The notes beneath the pieces were generated by a model. The model was given only the letters and a program-made list of their open reading frames with translations. It ran no database searches and had not been told where the DNA came from. This document shows, in pieces, positions 56,808 to 64,000 of a DNA stretch of 64,000 nucleotides (within the stretch, counting starts at the first letter, position 1; each line of letters opens with the position of its first letter). The DNA comes from Ardenticatenaceae bacterium. Its GTDB lineage: Bacteria > Chloroflexota > Anaerolineae > Promineifilales > Promineifilaceae. The stretch is taken from positions 42,968 to 106,967 of the forward strand of contig WYBM01000048.1 in NCBI GenBank assembly GCA_011525915.1, in the 5' to 3' direction. Both the position numbers and the translations under genes were made by a program.

Positions 56808-59045
56808 TTACTGCTTTTCCACAGCATTAAGTAAGTGCAGCGCCAGCAAGGCATACTCTGGCCGGACCGGGCCATGTTGTGCCAGTTGAACAGCGCAGGT
56901 CTGAATCATGGTCATTTGGGCCGGCGCTAATGCGTCTGGCGGCAGGGCTGTCAGGAAAGTGGTGAGATGGGCAAAACCTTGCGCTAAATGAGCCAGGCTG
57001 AAGGCTGTGGCGCTGTCAGTAAGCAAGGTAGAGGCCACGGCCGTGTGCGCCCATTTTTTGCTGACGGCCGTGACCACCTGCGCCAGGGTTGTGCCCGGAT
57101 CATGGCGTGTCTGGCGTGCCAACTGCACAAAGTTGTGTTCATCCCCTACCAGACGGGCCAATGCCAAGGCCAATTCCAGGCGCAGCATTTCGTCTTCTTC
57201 CTCATGCAACAACTGTAAGATAGGTGCAACCGCCTCTGCCGCCTGTAACTGCCCCAACGCCGAGGCATAGGCAATGCGCAGACCATGATCTTGTTCCTGG
57301 CTTAAGCGCCGCTGCAGTTCCGGGACAGCAGATTTGTCACCCAGTGTGCCCAACGAACGGGCGCTGTGGGCACGGATAGAGCGATAATCGGAGTCCAGCG
57401 CCACATGCAGCGTGTCGCGGGCGCGTTCGTCGCGAATGCGCCCCAATGCCCAGGCGGCCATCACGCTTAAGGCCGGGTCATTGCTGTGCAGCACGTCTGC
57501 CAGGGCATTGATCAGCTGCTCATCAGGGCGGGTGCGGCCAATGGCCACAATCGCTTCAAAACGCACGTTAAAACGAGGGTCGGCTAATGATTCCAGTAGT
57601 TCTTCCACCGTTAGCAAGCTTTTAGCCTGCCCCAGCCGCGCCGTCAGCCGCACCGTGGCTTCTTCATCTTTGGCCATGTGGTAGCGTACCATGGATTCCA
57701 CAGCCATAAACGGGTTGCCCCGAAATAGGAAGCCGGCAAACGTACCCATGCTGACCGGGCTGTCTCGTTCCACGCCACGGAAGAAAAATAGGCTAAACAG
57801 GGGCAGGCCCAGACCCAACAAAAACAGAGGGGAGTATGGGTCCAGCGTAAGCGGCCCTAACGAGAGGGTTATATCTTGTGAAGCCTGTAAAATCCAACCG
57901 CCTACAAGTTGGCTCAAACCGCCTACCGTACCAACCCAGGCGTAATACAGGGCCATGTAATCAGATTTTTTCTCTGGCGGTACCACGCTGACAAACAATA
58001 GGCGGGCCGAGCCAATGCCCCAGCCCATGTTGGCGGCCCCCTGCAGGAAGGAAATGCCCAACGCCGCCACCAGGCTCCATGGGCTGTTTTTAGGCATCAA
58101 TAACCAGAAGACGGGCAGAAAGACACGCAGCAGCACGCCGGATAACATGATAGGCATACTACCGTAACGGTCAGCCAGCCAGCCCCAGAGGTATACCGAA
58201 ACCAGGCCGCCAATAAGGGCACCGTTTTGCAGCAGCACTGTCTGACTGTCTGTCAGACCTACCTCTTCTACCATAAACAGGGGAAGGAAGGAGGTCATGG
58301 GGACGGTGGCCAGGGTCATCAGGGTGATGCCAAAGAGGTAGTTGCGAAAGTTGTGATCAACCACGGCCGTACGCAGTTCGCGTTGTTTGTTTTTTTCCGT
58401 GTCAATGACGGGGGCGCCGCCAGGGATGTAGGCGTAAGCCCACACGGCCACCACACCGGCCAGCACGCCAGCACCCAGCAGCAGCATGAAGCCGGTCAGC
58501 CCCACTGTACGCTCGATCACAAACCCGGCGATGGCTACAGCCACAATGCCGACGATGGTGGTAAAGAGGTTGTCCAGGGCAGAAAATTTGCCGCGCACGT
58601 GGTTGGGCACATATTCCTGTGTCCAGGGATATTTGCCAGTTTCACCGGCGGCCCGGCACAGGGCAAACAAGGCCACGATCATACCCACAAAGATAACGGC
58701 CGTGACCTCTCCCCAACGGTTCACCACCCACGGCGTCAACAACAAGAATGCCGTCACCGCGGTGCGCAGGCTCCAAAAGGTGAGAAAGGTACGTTTATAG
58801 CCAAAACGGGCCACACGTGGGGCGATGACCAGGGCGATGAGTCCGGCGAAAGGGAAAAAGGAGAGCAAAACGCCGATCTCGCTTTTGCTCAACCCCAGCG
58901 CATCCAGAAAAAGGATGAAGACAGAGCCAAAATAGGTAAACTGCACAAAGACAGTATTGGCCGAATCTCCGGCAATGCTCCAGCGTAAGCCGCGCAATTT
59001 TTCCATGGTGGTGGGTTCGTGGGGGGGCAGGGTCGCTGTTGACAT
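56808..59045 (-). CDS. MFS transporter fused to C-terminal HEAT repeats
   Basis: About 745 aa from ATG 59045. Residues 15-435 form a 12-helix MFS domain (TYFGSVFILFLDALGLSKSE, PNHVRGKFSALDN, WGWLADRYGSMPIMLSG). Residues 480-690 are HEAT/armadillo-type repeats (SLADPRFNVRFEAIVAIGRT, AAWALGRIRDERARDTL, HSARSLGTLGDKSAVPELQRRL, AYASALGQLQAAEAVAPIL). The cytosolic solenoid could bind a partner that gates the transporter. The substrate is unknown. It lies 111 bases upstream of the cyclase-family gene on the same strand. Confidence 0.85.
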   Translation of the reverse strand: MSTATLPPHEPTTMEKLRGLRWSIAGDSANTVFVQFTYFGSVFILFLDALGLSKSEIGVLLSFFPFAGLIALVIAPRVARFGYKRTFLTFWSLRTAVTAFLLLTPWVVNRWGEVTAVIFVGMIVALFALCRAAGETGKYPWTQEYVPNHVRGKFSALDNLFTTIVGIVAVAIAGFVIERTVGLTGFMLLLGAGVLAGVVAVWAYAYIPGGAPVIDTEKNKQRELRTAVVDHNFRNYLFGITLMTLATVPMTSFLPLFMVEEVGLTDSQTVLLQNGALIGGLVSVYLWGWLADRYGSMPIMLSGVLLRVFLPVFWLLMPKNSPWSLVAALGISFLQGAANMGWGIGSARLLFVSVVPPEKKSDYMALYYAWVGTVGGLSQLVGGWILQASQDITLSLGPLTLDPYSPLFLLGLGLPLFSLFFFRGVERDSPVSMGTFAGFLFRGNPFMAVESMVRYHMAKDEEATVRLTARLGQAKSLLTVEELLESLADPRFNVRFEAIVAIGRTRPDEQLINALADVLHSNDPALSVMAAWALGRIRDERARDTLHVALDSDYRSIRAHSARSLGTLGDKSAVPELQRRLSQEQDHGLRIAYASALGQLQAAEAVAPILQLLHEEEDEMLRLELALALARLVGDEHNFVQLARQTRHDPGTTLAQVVTAVSKKWAHTAVASTLLTDSATAFSLAHLAQGFAHLTTFLTALPPDALAPAQMTMIQTCAVQLAQHGPVRPEYALLALHLLNAVEKQ

Positions 59046-59174
59046 GGGTGCACACAAAGGGTAAACGCGGTTAGTTTAGCACAGGGTGGCAATAGATGGT
59101 GTAATATAGAGCCATATCAGAAAAATTGGGTTTAAGATGAACGATATTAAGGTTCATCCTACCTGTGGTCACGT

Positions 59175-60020
59175 ATGTTTCATCATTCTGTCACGCAGCT
59201 ATTCCCTTTGCCTGCCGCCGAACGGCCGTTGCTGGGGTTATACCTGGGTCACCAACTGCGGCAGTTGGTGCGGCCAACCGGCCGTGCCTTTGTCTACAGC
59301 AACTACATTACCAGCCTGGACGGCCGTATCGCGGTGCCGCACCCGGAAAAACCAGGGCTGACGGTGCCCAAACAGGTGGCCAATGATCGTGACTGGCGGC
59401 TGTTTCAAGAGCTGGCCGCACAGGCGGACGTCATCATTACCAGCGGGCGCTACTTACGAGACTACGCCGACGGCCGTGCTCAGGAAATCTTACAAGTGGC
59501 CGATGATCCTCGTTTTGCAGACTTGCTGGCGTGGCGTCTGGATCATGGCTTGCCACCACTGCCAGACCTGGCTGTGATCAGCGGCAGCCTGGACTTCCCC
59601 GTTCCGGCAGCCCTCACAGAAGGGCAGCGCCGGGTAGTGGTCTTTACGGTGGAATCGGCTGACAAAACACGCCGGGCGGCATTAGAAAAGCAAACCGGCC
59701 AGGTCTTTGTGGCTGGGGCTGAAGATGTGCAGGGCGCGCTGCTGGTGGACAAACTAACTGAATTGGGGTACCAGACTGTCTACAATGCTACCGGCCCCAA
59801 AGTGCTGCACCTGCTGCTGGCCGATGATGTGCTGGACCGCCTGTATCTGACCTTTGCCCACCGCATCTTGGGCGGTGATCCCTTTGCCACCATCGTAGAC
59901 GGCCCCCTGCTCACCCCCCCCATAGGCATGACCCTTCAGGCGCTGTACCTGGACCCTCACGCGCTTGAGGGGGCGGGGCAGTTGTTTACCGCCTACCAGC
60001 GCCTGCGGCCAGCCTTATGA
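59175..60020 (+). CDS. RibD C-terminal-type (DHFR-fold) reductase
   Basis: 281 aa. RibD_C/DHFR-like reductase: SNYITSLDGRIAVP near residue 43, then ADVIITSGRYLRD, VISGSLDFPVP, YNATGPKVLHLLLADDVLDRLYLT and HRILGGDPF. NADPH-dependent reduction of a pyrimidine or related ribosyl compound is the family role. No deaminase domain is attached, so it is a stand-alone reductase. Its stop overlaps the next start (ATGA), coupling it to a sulfotransferase-like gene. Confidence 0.8.
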   Translation: MFHHSVTQLFPLPAAERPLLGLYLGHQLRQLVRPTGRAFVYSNYITSLDGRIAVPHPEKPGLTVPKQVANDRDWRLFQELAAQADVIITSGRYLRDYADGRAQEILQVADDPRFADLLAWRLDHGLPPLPDLAVISGSLDFPVPAALTEGQRRVVVFTVESADKTRRAALEKQTGQVFVAGAEDVQGALLVDKLTELGYQTVYNATGPKVLHLLLADDVLDRLYLTFAHRILGGDPFATIVDGPLLTPPIGMTLQALYLDPHALEGAGQLFTAYQRLRPAL

Positions 60021-60766
60021 GATACCTGTCTGTTTCCGCAGTGAAAGATATAACACGTGCGGCACGCGCACGGTTTATCCGCTCACCCTTACCGCGGTAT
60101 ATGCCCTACTTATATCAGACGTATCGTTGGGAACGGCCGTCGGCTATCATTCTACCAACCCAAAACCTGGTGTATGTACCCGTGCCAAAGGTAGCCAACC
60201 GTTCCATTAAAGCGGCGCTGGCCGATTTTGCCGGCAAGCCTTATACAGACCCCCACAATGCCGGCTGGCAAACCGTGCCACTACCCCAGGTGGCTAACCT
60301 GTCCGGCTATTTTCGCTTTACCTTTGTGCGCAATCCGCTGGACAGGTTGGTCTCCTGTTATGCGCAAAAAATTGTACTTTATGCCCGGCAGATGCAGCTC
60401 CCCTTGTTGTTCTGGCGTTATGGCCAGCGGTTTGACCCAGAGATGAGTTTTGCAGAGTTTATCACGGCCGTAGCGGCTATCCCTGATCATCTGGCTGACC
60501 GGCATTTTCGCTCGCAGCATACATTTGTTTATCATCAGGGGGGGCTGCTGGTCGATTTTGTAGGCCGCTTTGAGCAGCTGCAGCCAGATTGGGCCATCTT
60601 GCGTCAGCGGGCCGGATTGGGTGATTTACCTCATTTTAACCCATCGCCCCATCAGCCTTATGCGGCGATGTATACACCGGAACTGGCCCGCCTGGCGGCC
60701 AACCGGTACGCGGAAGATATTAGGTTGTTTGGCTACGGCGAAGAAATTACATCTCTGCTGGGATAA
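60017..60766 (+). CDS. Sulfotransferase family 2-type protein
   Basis: 249 aa. PAPS-binding signatures are visible: 5'-phosphosulfate loop VPVPKVANRSIKAAL near residue 57 and 3'-phosphate site FVRNPLDRLVSCY near residue 105 (RNPxxRxxS). It resembles carbohydrate (HNK-1/family 2) sulfotransferases that act on glycans. No signal peptide or membrane anchor. It is translationally coupled to the reductase gene. The acceptor substrate is unknown. Confidence 0.85.
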   Translation: MRYLSVSAVKDITRAARARFIRSPLPRYMPYLYQTYRWERPSAIILPTQNLVYVPVPKVANRSIKAALADFAGKPYTDPHNAGWQTVPLPQVANLSGYFRFTFVRNPLDRLVSCYAQKIVLYARQMQLPLLFWRYGQRFDPEMSFAEFITAVAAIPDHLADRHFRSQHTFVYHQGGLLVDFVGRFEQLQPDWAILRQRAGLGDLPHFNPSPHQPYAAMYTPELARLAANRYAEDIRLFGYGEEITSLLG

Positions 60767-60783
60767 TTTTATGGTTGTGGCCC

Positions 60784-60885
60784 TAGTATTAGTAATCAGA
60801 AGTCCGTCATCAGTGTTCAGTAGGCTATTTCCAGAGGTAGGCCAGCACTAAAAACTGGTCACTGATTACTGAAAACTGCTGTTAG
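60784..60885. repeat. CAGTGATCAGT-type palindromic repeat, copy E
   Basis: A 102-bp imperfect palindrome (CTAGTATTAGTAATCAGAAG... to ...GATTACTGAAAACTGCTG). It begins 18 bases after the sulfotransferase stop and its end overlaps the last bases of the small minus-strand gene. Confidence 0.75.
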
Positions 60886-61076
60886 GACTTGTTAACAGTG
60901 ACAAATAGCTGCCAACAAGCCGGGCAAATGTTTTGTTCGCCCACCTGGGACAGCCGGGCGTGGGCGCGGCGCTCTCGCAGCGGCTGTCCACACCAGGCAG
61001 ACTGGGCACGACGGCCGTCTTCCACAATGTGCCAGGTGTGGCCGCTTAACAAAACGACAGGGTTTTTCTCGGCCAT
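60882..61076 (-). CDS. Small Cys-containing hypothetical protein
   Basis: 64 aa with WHIVEDGRRAQSAWCGQPLR near residues 16-35 and ENICPACWQLF near the C-terminus. A CxxC pair plus one earlier Cys could form a small metal site. Its 3' end is overlapped by the palindromic repeat. It lies between the sulfotransferase and msrA genes. The coding call rests on the plausible composition and is moderate. Confidence 0.5.
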   Translation of the reverse strand: MAEKNPVVLLSGHTWHIVEDGRRAQSAWCGQPLRERRAHARLSQVGEQNICPACWQLFVTVNKS

Positions 61077-61116
61077 CGTTTACCCATTCGGCGCCCCCCG
61101 TACGTGGTCTGTTATC

Positions 61117-61659
61117 TTATGCTTTTAACTTATCCTTAAACGATTTGCGGAACTTTTGCACTTTGGGGTTGACTACCAACATGCAGTAAGGTTGGTAGGG
61201 ATTCTCATGAAAGTAGTTCTGGTGATAATCCTCTGCCGGGTAGAACGTTTCCAGGGGCACAATCTCTGTCACAATGGGGTCAGTGTACAGATCAGAGGTG
61301 TCTGCTGCGGCCTTTGACTGCTCGGCCAACTGCTGCTGCCGTTCGTCATGGGTGAGGATGATGGAACGATATTGTGTGCCCACGTCATTGCCCTGCCGGT
61401 TTAACGTCGTGGGGTCATGCACGTGCCAGAAGATGGTGAGGATGTCTTCATAGGAGATGACATCAGGGTCAAACGTGACCTCTATGACTTCAGCGTGGCC
61501 GGTTGTGCCCGCACACACCGCTTTGTAAGAAGGGTTTGTCACATGGCCGCCGGCGTAACCGGACACCACGTCATGGACCCCTTCTACATCCAGGTAAATG
61601 GCCTCCACACACCAGAAGCAGCCGCCGCCTAATGTTGCTTTTTCTAACTGTTTTGCCAT
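61117..61659 (-). CDS. msrA: MsrA, peptide methionine sulfoxide reductase
   Basis: About 180 aa. Active-site GGGCFWCVEAIY near residue 12 carries the catalytic Cys; VVSGYAGGHVTNPSYKAVCAGTTGHAEV, FWHVHDPTTLNRQGNDVGTQYRS and AEDYHQNYF are standard. It repairs Met-S-sulfoxide in proteins. ATG 61659 is preferred over 61665 because the AAAGGA site is then 8 bases away rather than 2. Single gene, cytosolic. Confidence 0.95.
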   Translation of the reverse strand: MAKQLEKATLGGGCFWCVEAIYLDVEGVHDVVSGYAGGHVTNPSYKAVCAGTTGHAEVIEVTFDPDVISYEDILTIFWHVHDPTTLNRQGNDVGTQYRSIILTHDERQQQLAEQSKAAADTSDLYTDPIVTEIVPLETFYPAEDYHQNYFHENPYQPYCMLVVNPKVQKFRKSFKDKLKA

Positions 61660-61734
61660 GATCATTTTCCTTTGCTGGTATGGTTTTGAATCGAGTACAG
61701 CCCACAGACAAAACCGGGCGGGTTATTCTTACCC

Positions 61735-62901
61735 TTAGTAGCCCAGGTCACCTGTCTCTTGCAGACGCCGCCATACCCGTCGGTAGTGACGGCCGTCCAT
61801 CAACTCCAGGCTGTTTTCGTCCGGGTCACGAAAATAGAGGGAATGGGTGCCCAATGACCATTCCTGTTCATGTTCAATAACCACGCCATGCTGGATCAGC
61901 CGCTCACGCCAGGCATCCATCTGTTCTGGTGGAATGGCCAGGCAAACGTGCCCACGCCCGCGGGCGCCGTGCCCTGGAATAGGGCTGATACGCGTTTCCA
62001 TGGTATTCATGTCAAACAAGATAAGCGTGGAATTCTGGCCCGTTTGCAGAAAAAGGGTGTCTGGAAACTCCGAAGAGAGCGGCAGTCCTAACACCTGTGT
62101 ATAAAATTGTTTGGCACGGGGGATGTCCGTCACATAAAGGACAGCTTCGGCTACTCGCAAGATATGCGTCTCACCCCGCCTGGCCAACTGCGCCTCCTGC
62201 ACAATACGCACGCCGTTGCTGGTGCCGATGCGGCTGGCGCCGACGGCGATCAGGCGCCGGGCATCATCAAATGAGCGTACGCCACCCGAGGCCTTGACTC
62301 CCATCTGCGGGCCGACGGTATAACGCATAAGGGCCACGTCTTCCACGGTAGCCCCGCCACCACTGAAGCCGGTAGACGTTTTGACAAAATCAGCACCGGC
62401 TGCCCTGGCCGCTTTACACACACGTACTTTCTCTTCATTGGTCAGGTAACTGGTTTCAATGATCACTTTGCACAGGGCGTGGTGGGCGTGCGTGGCTTTG
62501 GTAACGGCCGTGATTTGGGCCTGTGTAAAGTCTTCGTCCCGGCTCTTGACCGCGCCAATGTTGATCACCATATCAATTTCCGTGGCCCCAGAGGCAATGG
62601 CCTGTTCCGTCTCCTCTACTTTGGCTTTGGTGGTGGAGGCGCCTAAGGGAAAGCCCACCACGGCACACACCTTAACACCAGAACCAGCCACCTGTTCGGC
62701 GGCGTAAAGCACATGGGTGGGGTTAACACACACAGAGGCAAAATTATATTGTATTGCCTCGTGACACAATTGGGCAACCATGGCTTCGGTGGCATCGGGC
62801 TTAAGCAGCGTGTGGTCAATGAGCCTGGCCATATGGGTGGGGTCTTCATCAATAAGCTGGATTAACTGATCGGTAGTAGCCTGTGACAGGTCAATCATCA
62901 T
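61735..62901 (-). CDS. deoC: DeoC-VOC fusion: deoxyribose-phosphate aldolase with glyoxalase-like domain
   Basis: 388 aa. Residues 1-240 are Deo[40 protein letters not shown], the Schiff-base Lys174 in DFVKTSTGF, and VKASGGVR with Lys203. Residues 245-375 form a VOC (glyoxalase/bleomycin-resistance) domain with [31 protein letters not shown] and [15 protein letters not shown]. DeoC splits deoxyribose-5-phosphate to acetaldehyde and glyceraldehyde-3-phosphate. The VOC part may handle the reactive aldehyde or its derivative; this is an inference. No other deo genes are adjacent. Confidence 0.88.
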   Translation of the reverse strand: MMIDLSQATTDQLIQLIDEDPTHMARLIDHTLLKPDATEAMVAQLCHEAIQYNFASVCVNPTHVLYAAEQVAGSGVKVCAVVGFPLGASTTKAKVEETEQAIASGATEIDMVINIGAVKSRDEDFTQAQITAVTKATHAHHALCKVIIETSYLTNEEKVRVCKAARAAGADFVKTSTGFSGGGATVEDVALMRYTVGPQMGVKASGGVRSFDDARRLIAVGASRIGTSNGVRIVQEAQLARRGETHILRVAEAVLYVTDIPRAKQFYTQVLGLPLSSEFPDTLFLQTGQNSTLILFDMNTMETRISPIPGHGARGRGHVCLAIPPEQMDAWRERLIQHGVVIEHEQEWSLGTHSLYFRDPDENSLELMDGRHYRRVWRRLQETGDLGY

Positions 62902-63004
62902 ACACCTTCATATGTTGCTATGTTATTGGGGGCCGATTATGCCCTGGCACGGCCGTTTTGTCAGCCAGTATGTCAAAAGCAGCAAAGGCTGCCACCACCA
63001 CATG

Positions 63005-63036
63005 AAAGATGTCATCTTTTAAGGATGACATCCTTT
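63005..63036. other. Hairpin upstream of the DoxX gene
   Basis: AAAGATGTCATC and GATGACATCCTTT pair (12 bp with one bulge) around TTTTAAG. It lies 135-166 bases before the doxX-like ATG and after the divergent deoC start. It could be an operator or a terminator-like structure. The rest of the 269-base gap shows no gene. Confidence 0.45.
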
Positions 63037-63170
63037 AACATCAAAGTGACATCTGACATTACAAAAGTGGACTCGAATCCGTTAATCTACCTGCATCGTT
63101 TCATAACCTTTACCTTTTATAACCTATAAGTAAAACTTTCGCTTGAAGGTTTTTTACCAGGAGCAAGCAG

Positions 63171-63758
63171 ATGAAAGATAAGATCATTACCCGTAAGGGC
63201 ACCGAAGTTCAAGACCCCCCCCTTGCACGGTTTTTATTCAATGATGTCCGCATGGCGTGGGTGTGGCTAATTTTACGTATATGGGTAGGCTACAAATGGG
63301 TAGATGCCGCCCTCCACAAGATTGACAACCCGGCCTGGGTGCAAACTGGTGACGCCTTGAAAGGGTTCTGGACCGGCGCGGTGCAAATGCCGGAACAAGG
63401 ACGCCCGCCCATTGCCTTTGACTGGTACCGCGGCTTTATTCAATACCTGTTAGATATTGAAGCATATACCTGGTTTGCCAAATTGATCGCTTACGGCGAG
63501 CTTTTGGTTGGTATCGCCCTCATCCTGGGCTTGTTTACGGGTATTGCTGCCTTCTTAGGCGGGTTTATGAACTGGAACTTCATCATGGCCGGGGCAGCCA
63601 GCACCAATGGCCTGCTGTTTTTGGTATCTGTCCTGTTGGTGATGGCCTGGAAAGTGAGTGGTTACGTTGGCCTGGACTACTTCACGCTACCCTACCTGGG
63701 CACCCCCTGGCCGGGTAAAAAAGCAGAGGTGGTGCAGGCAGAACCAGTTACGGCCTGA
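63171..63758 (+). CDS. DoxX-family membrane protein
   Basis: 195 aa with about four membrane helices and the DoxX pattern: WVWLILRIWVGYKWVDAALHKI, FAKLIAYGELLVGIALILGLFTGIAAFLGGFMNWNFIMAG. It resembles DoxX/DoxD-type subunits of thiosulfate:quinone oxidoreductase and related proteins whose role is often unclear. A GGAGCAAGCAG region precedes the ATG. It ends with a strong intrinsic terminator. Confidence 0.87.
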   Translation: MKDKIITRKGTEVQDPPLARFLFNDVRMAWVWLILRIWVGYKWVDAALHKIDNPAWVQTGDALKGFWTGAVQMPEQGRPPIAFDWYRGFIQYLLDIEAYTWFAKLIAYGELLVGIALILGLFTGIAAFLGGFMNWNFIMAGAASTNGLLFLVSVLLVMAWKVSGYVGLDYFTLPYLGTPWPGKKAEVVQAEPVTA

Positions 63759-63787
63759 GTGTCCGACAGTACCTGAATTTAACCAGA

Positions 63788-63815
63788 GGGTGGCAAATCT
63801 TTGCCACCCTTTTTT
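63788..63815 (+). terminator. Intrinsic terminator of the DoxX gene
   Basis: GGGTGGCAA (63788-63796), loop ATCT, TTGCCACCC (63801-63809), then TTTTTT: a textbook rho-independent terminator 30 bases after the stop. Confidence 0.9.
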
Positions 63816-63890
63816 GTGATGACGTTCTTTTAACAAGGTTAGGTTTTTTGTTGAAAGGAGCCTGCTGTTTGAACCACGGTAATTCCAAAG

Positions 63891-64000
63891 TCAGGTACGG
63901 GAAGCCAAAGCAAAGGTTAGGCGAGCCTCGAAAGTGCGTTGAGCAGAGGCAAGATTGCGAAAGCCCAACTTGCTGATCAAGCCAATGATGAAATTATTCA
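63891..64000 (-). CDS. C-terminus of a probable transposase (partial)
   Basis: A minus-strand frame runs from the window edge to TGA at 63891-63893. It reads IIGLISKLGFRNLASAQRTF followed by EARLTFALASRT. The FGFRNLASAQRTFE string resembles the tail of some IS transposases, but the catalytic part lies outside the window. Identification is tentative; the frame is open throughout. Confidence 0.4.
   Translation of the reverse strand, partial: NNFIIGLISKLGFRNLASAQRTFEARLTFALASRT

Noticed and set aside
58227..58988. 253-aa His/Gly-rich plus-strand frame inside the MFS-HEAT gene
   Set aside because: The His/Gln/Gly richness is the antisense of hydrophobic MFS codons; no ribosome-binding site or family resemblance.
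63068..63095. T-arm-like string GGACTCGAATCCG suggesting a tRNA
   Set aside because: No acceptor stem, anticodon arm or CCA-side pairing could be drawn around it.

Overview
The window looks like chromosomal DNA of a Chloroflexota bacterium, most like an Anaerolineae/Ardenticatenia-type lineage. This is an inference from gene style: SARP/AfsR-type STAND regulators, large cyclase-AAA-TPR proteins, GT4 plus GH130 pairs, Aquifex-type aconitase, dodecin, and Wood-Ljungdahl genes beside aerobic-type molybdenum hydroxylases. A strong DNA signature runs through most of the window: the palindrome ACGGCCGT occurs about 85 times by hand count, where about one is expected by chance. No rRNA, tRNA or CRISPR array was recognised.

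Layout. 1-6.9 kb: methyl-branch C1 genes (partial upstream gene, AcsE-like methyltransferase, malic enzyme, thioredoxin-reductase-like flavoprotein, MetV-MetF fusion, two CooC-type nickel-insertion ATPases). 7.0-9.9 kb: an ArsR-regulated block (arsR, ArsO-like flavoprotein, MFS exporter) whose end runs into an antisense IS630-like remnant. 10-16.3 kb: groEL without groES, SPFH protein, GT4/glycosidase-like fusion and GH130 enzyme. 16.4-20.2 kb: aconitase and an SLC13/TrkA-C permease. 20.7-27.9 kb: two tandem class III cyclase-AAA-TPR paralogues whose catalytic residues are complementary, as in mammalian C1/C2 adenylyl cyclase. 28-34.8 kb: RlmI-like methyltransferase and an unpaired CoA-transferase subunit A, then a decayed zone with a transposase remnant, TPR and acetoacetate-decarboxylase-like genes, a beta-lactamase-family fragment, an ABC-F gene cut off in its second ATPase domain, and an internally deleted cupin.

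34.8-45.4 kb: cystathionine gamma-synthase-type enzyme, YihY/BrkB protein, membrane protein, tandem GNAT, then a tightly coupled minus-strand operon (xanthine-dehydrogenase-type large subunit, dodecin, quinone-oxidoreductase-like enzyme, MFS) and a putative zincin. 45.5-48.7 kb: AfsR/SARP-like STAND regulator divergent from a 61-aa protein. 48.7-55 kb: an intergenic region with repeats, a terminator, a promoter and a TPP riboswitch controlling thiC-thiO-thiS-thiG-thiDE. 55-64 kb: tandem metal-dependent cyclase/hydrolase, MFS-HEAT fusion, RibD-C-type reductase, sulfotransferase, MsrA, DeoC-VOC fusion, DoxX, and the C-terminus of a probable transposase at the edge.

Together the genes suggest a flexible heterotroph with acetyl-CoA-pathway capacity, thiamine biosynthesis and multi-domain signalling. 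Small dispersed repeats (a CAGTGATCAGT-type palindrome in five places and a 117-118 bp double-hairpin element in two) lie in intergenic DNA, and one of them sits exactly at a deletion junction.
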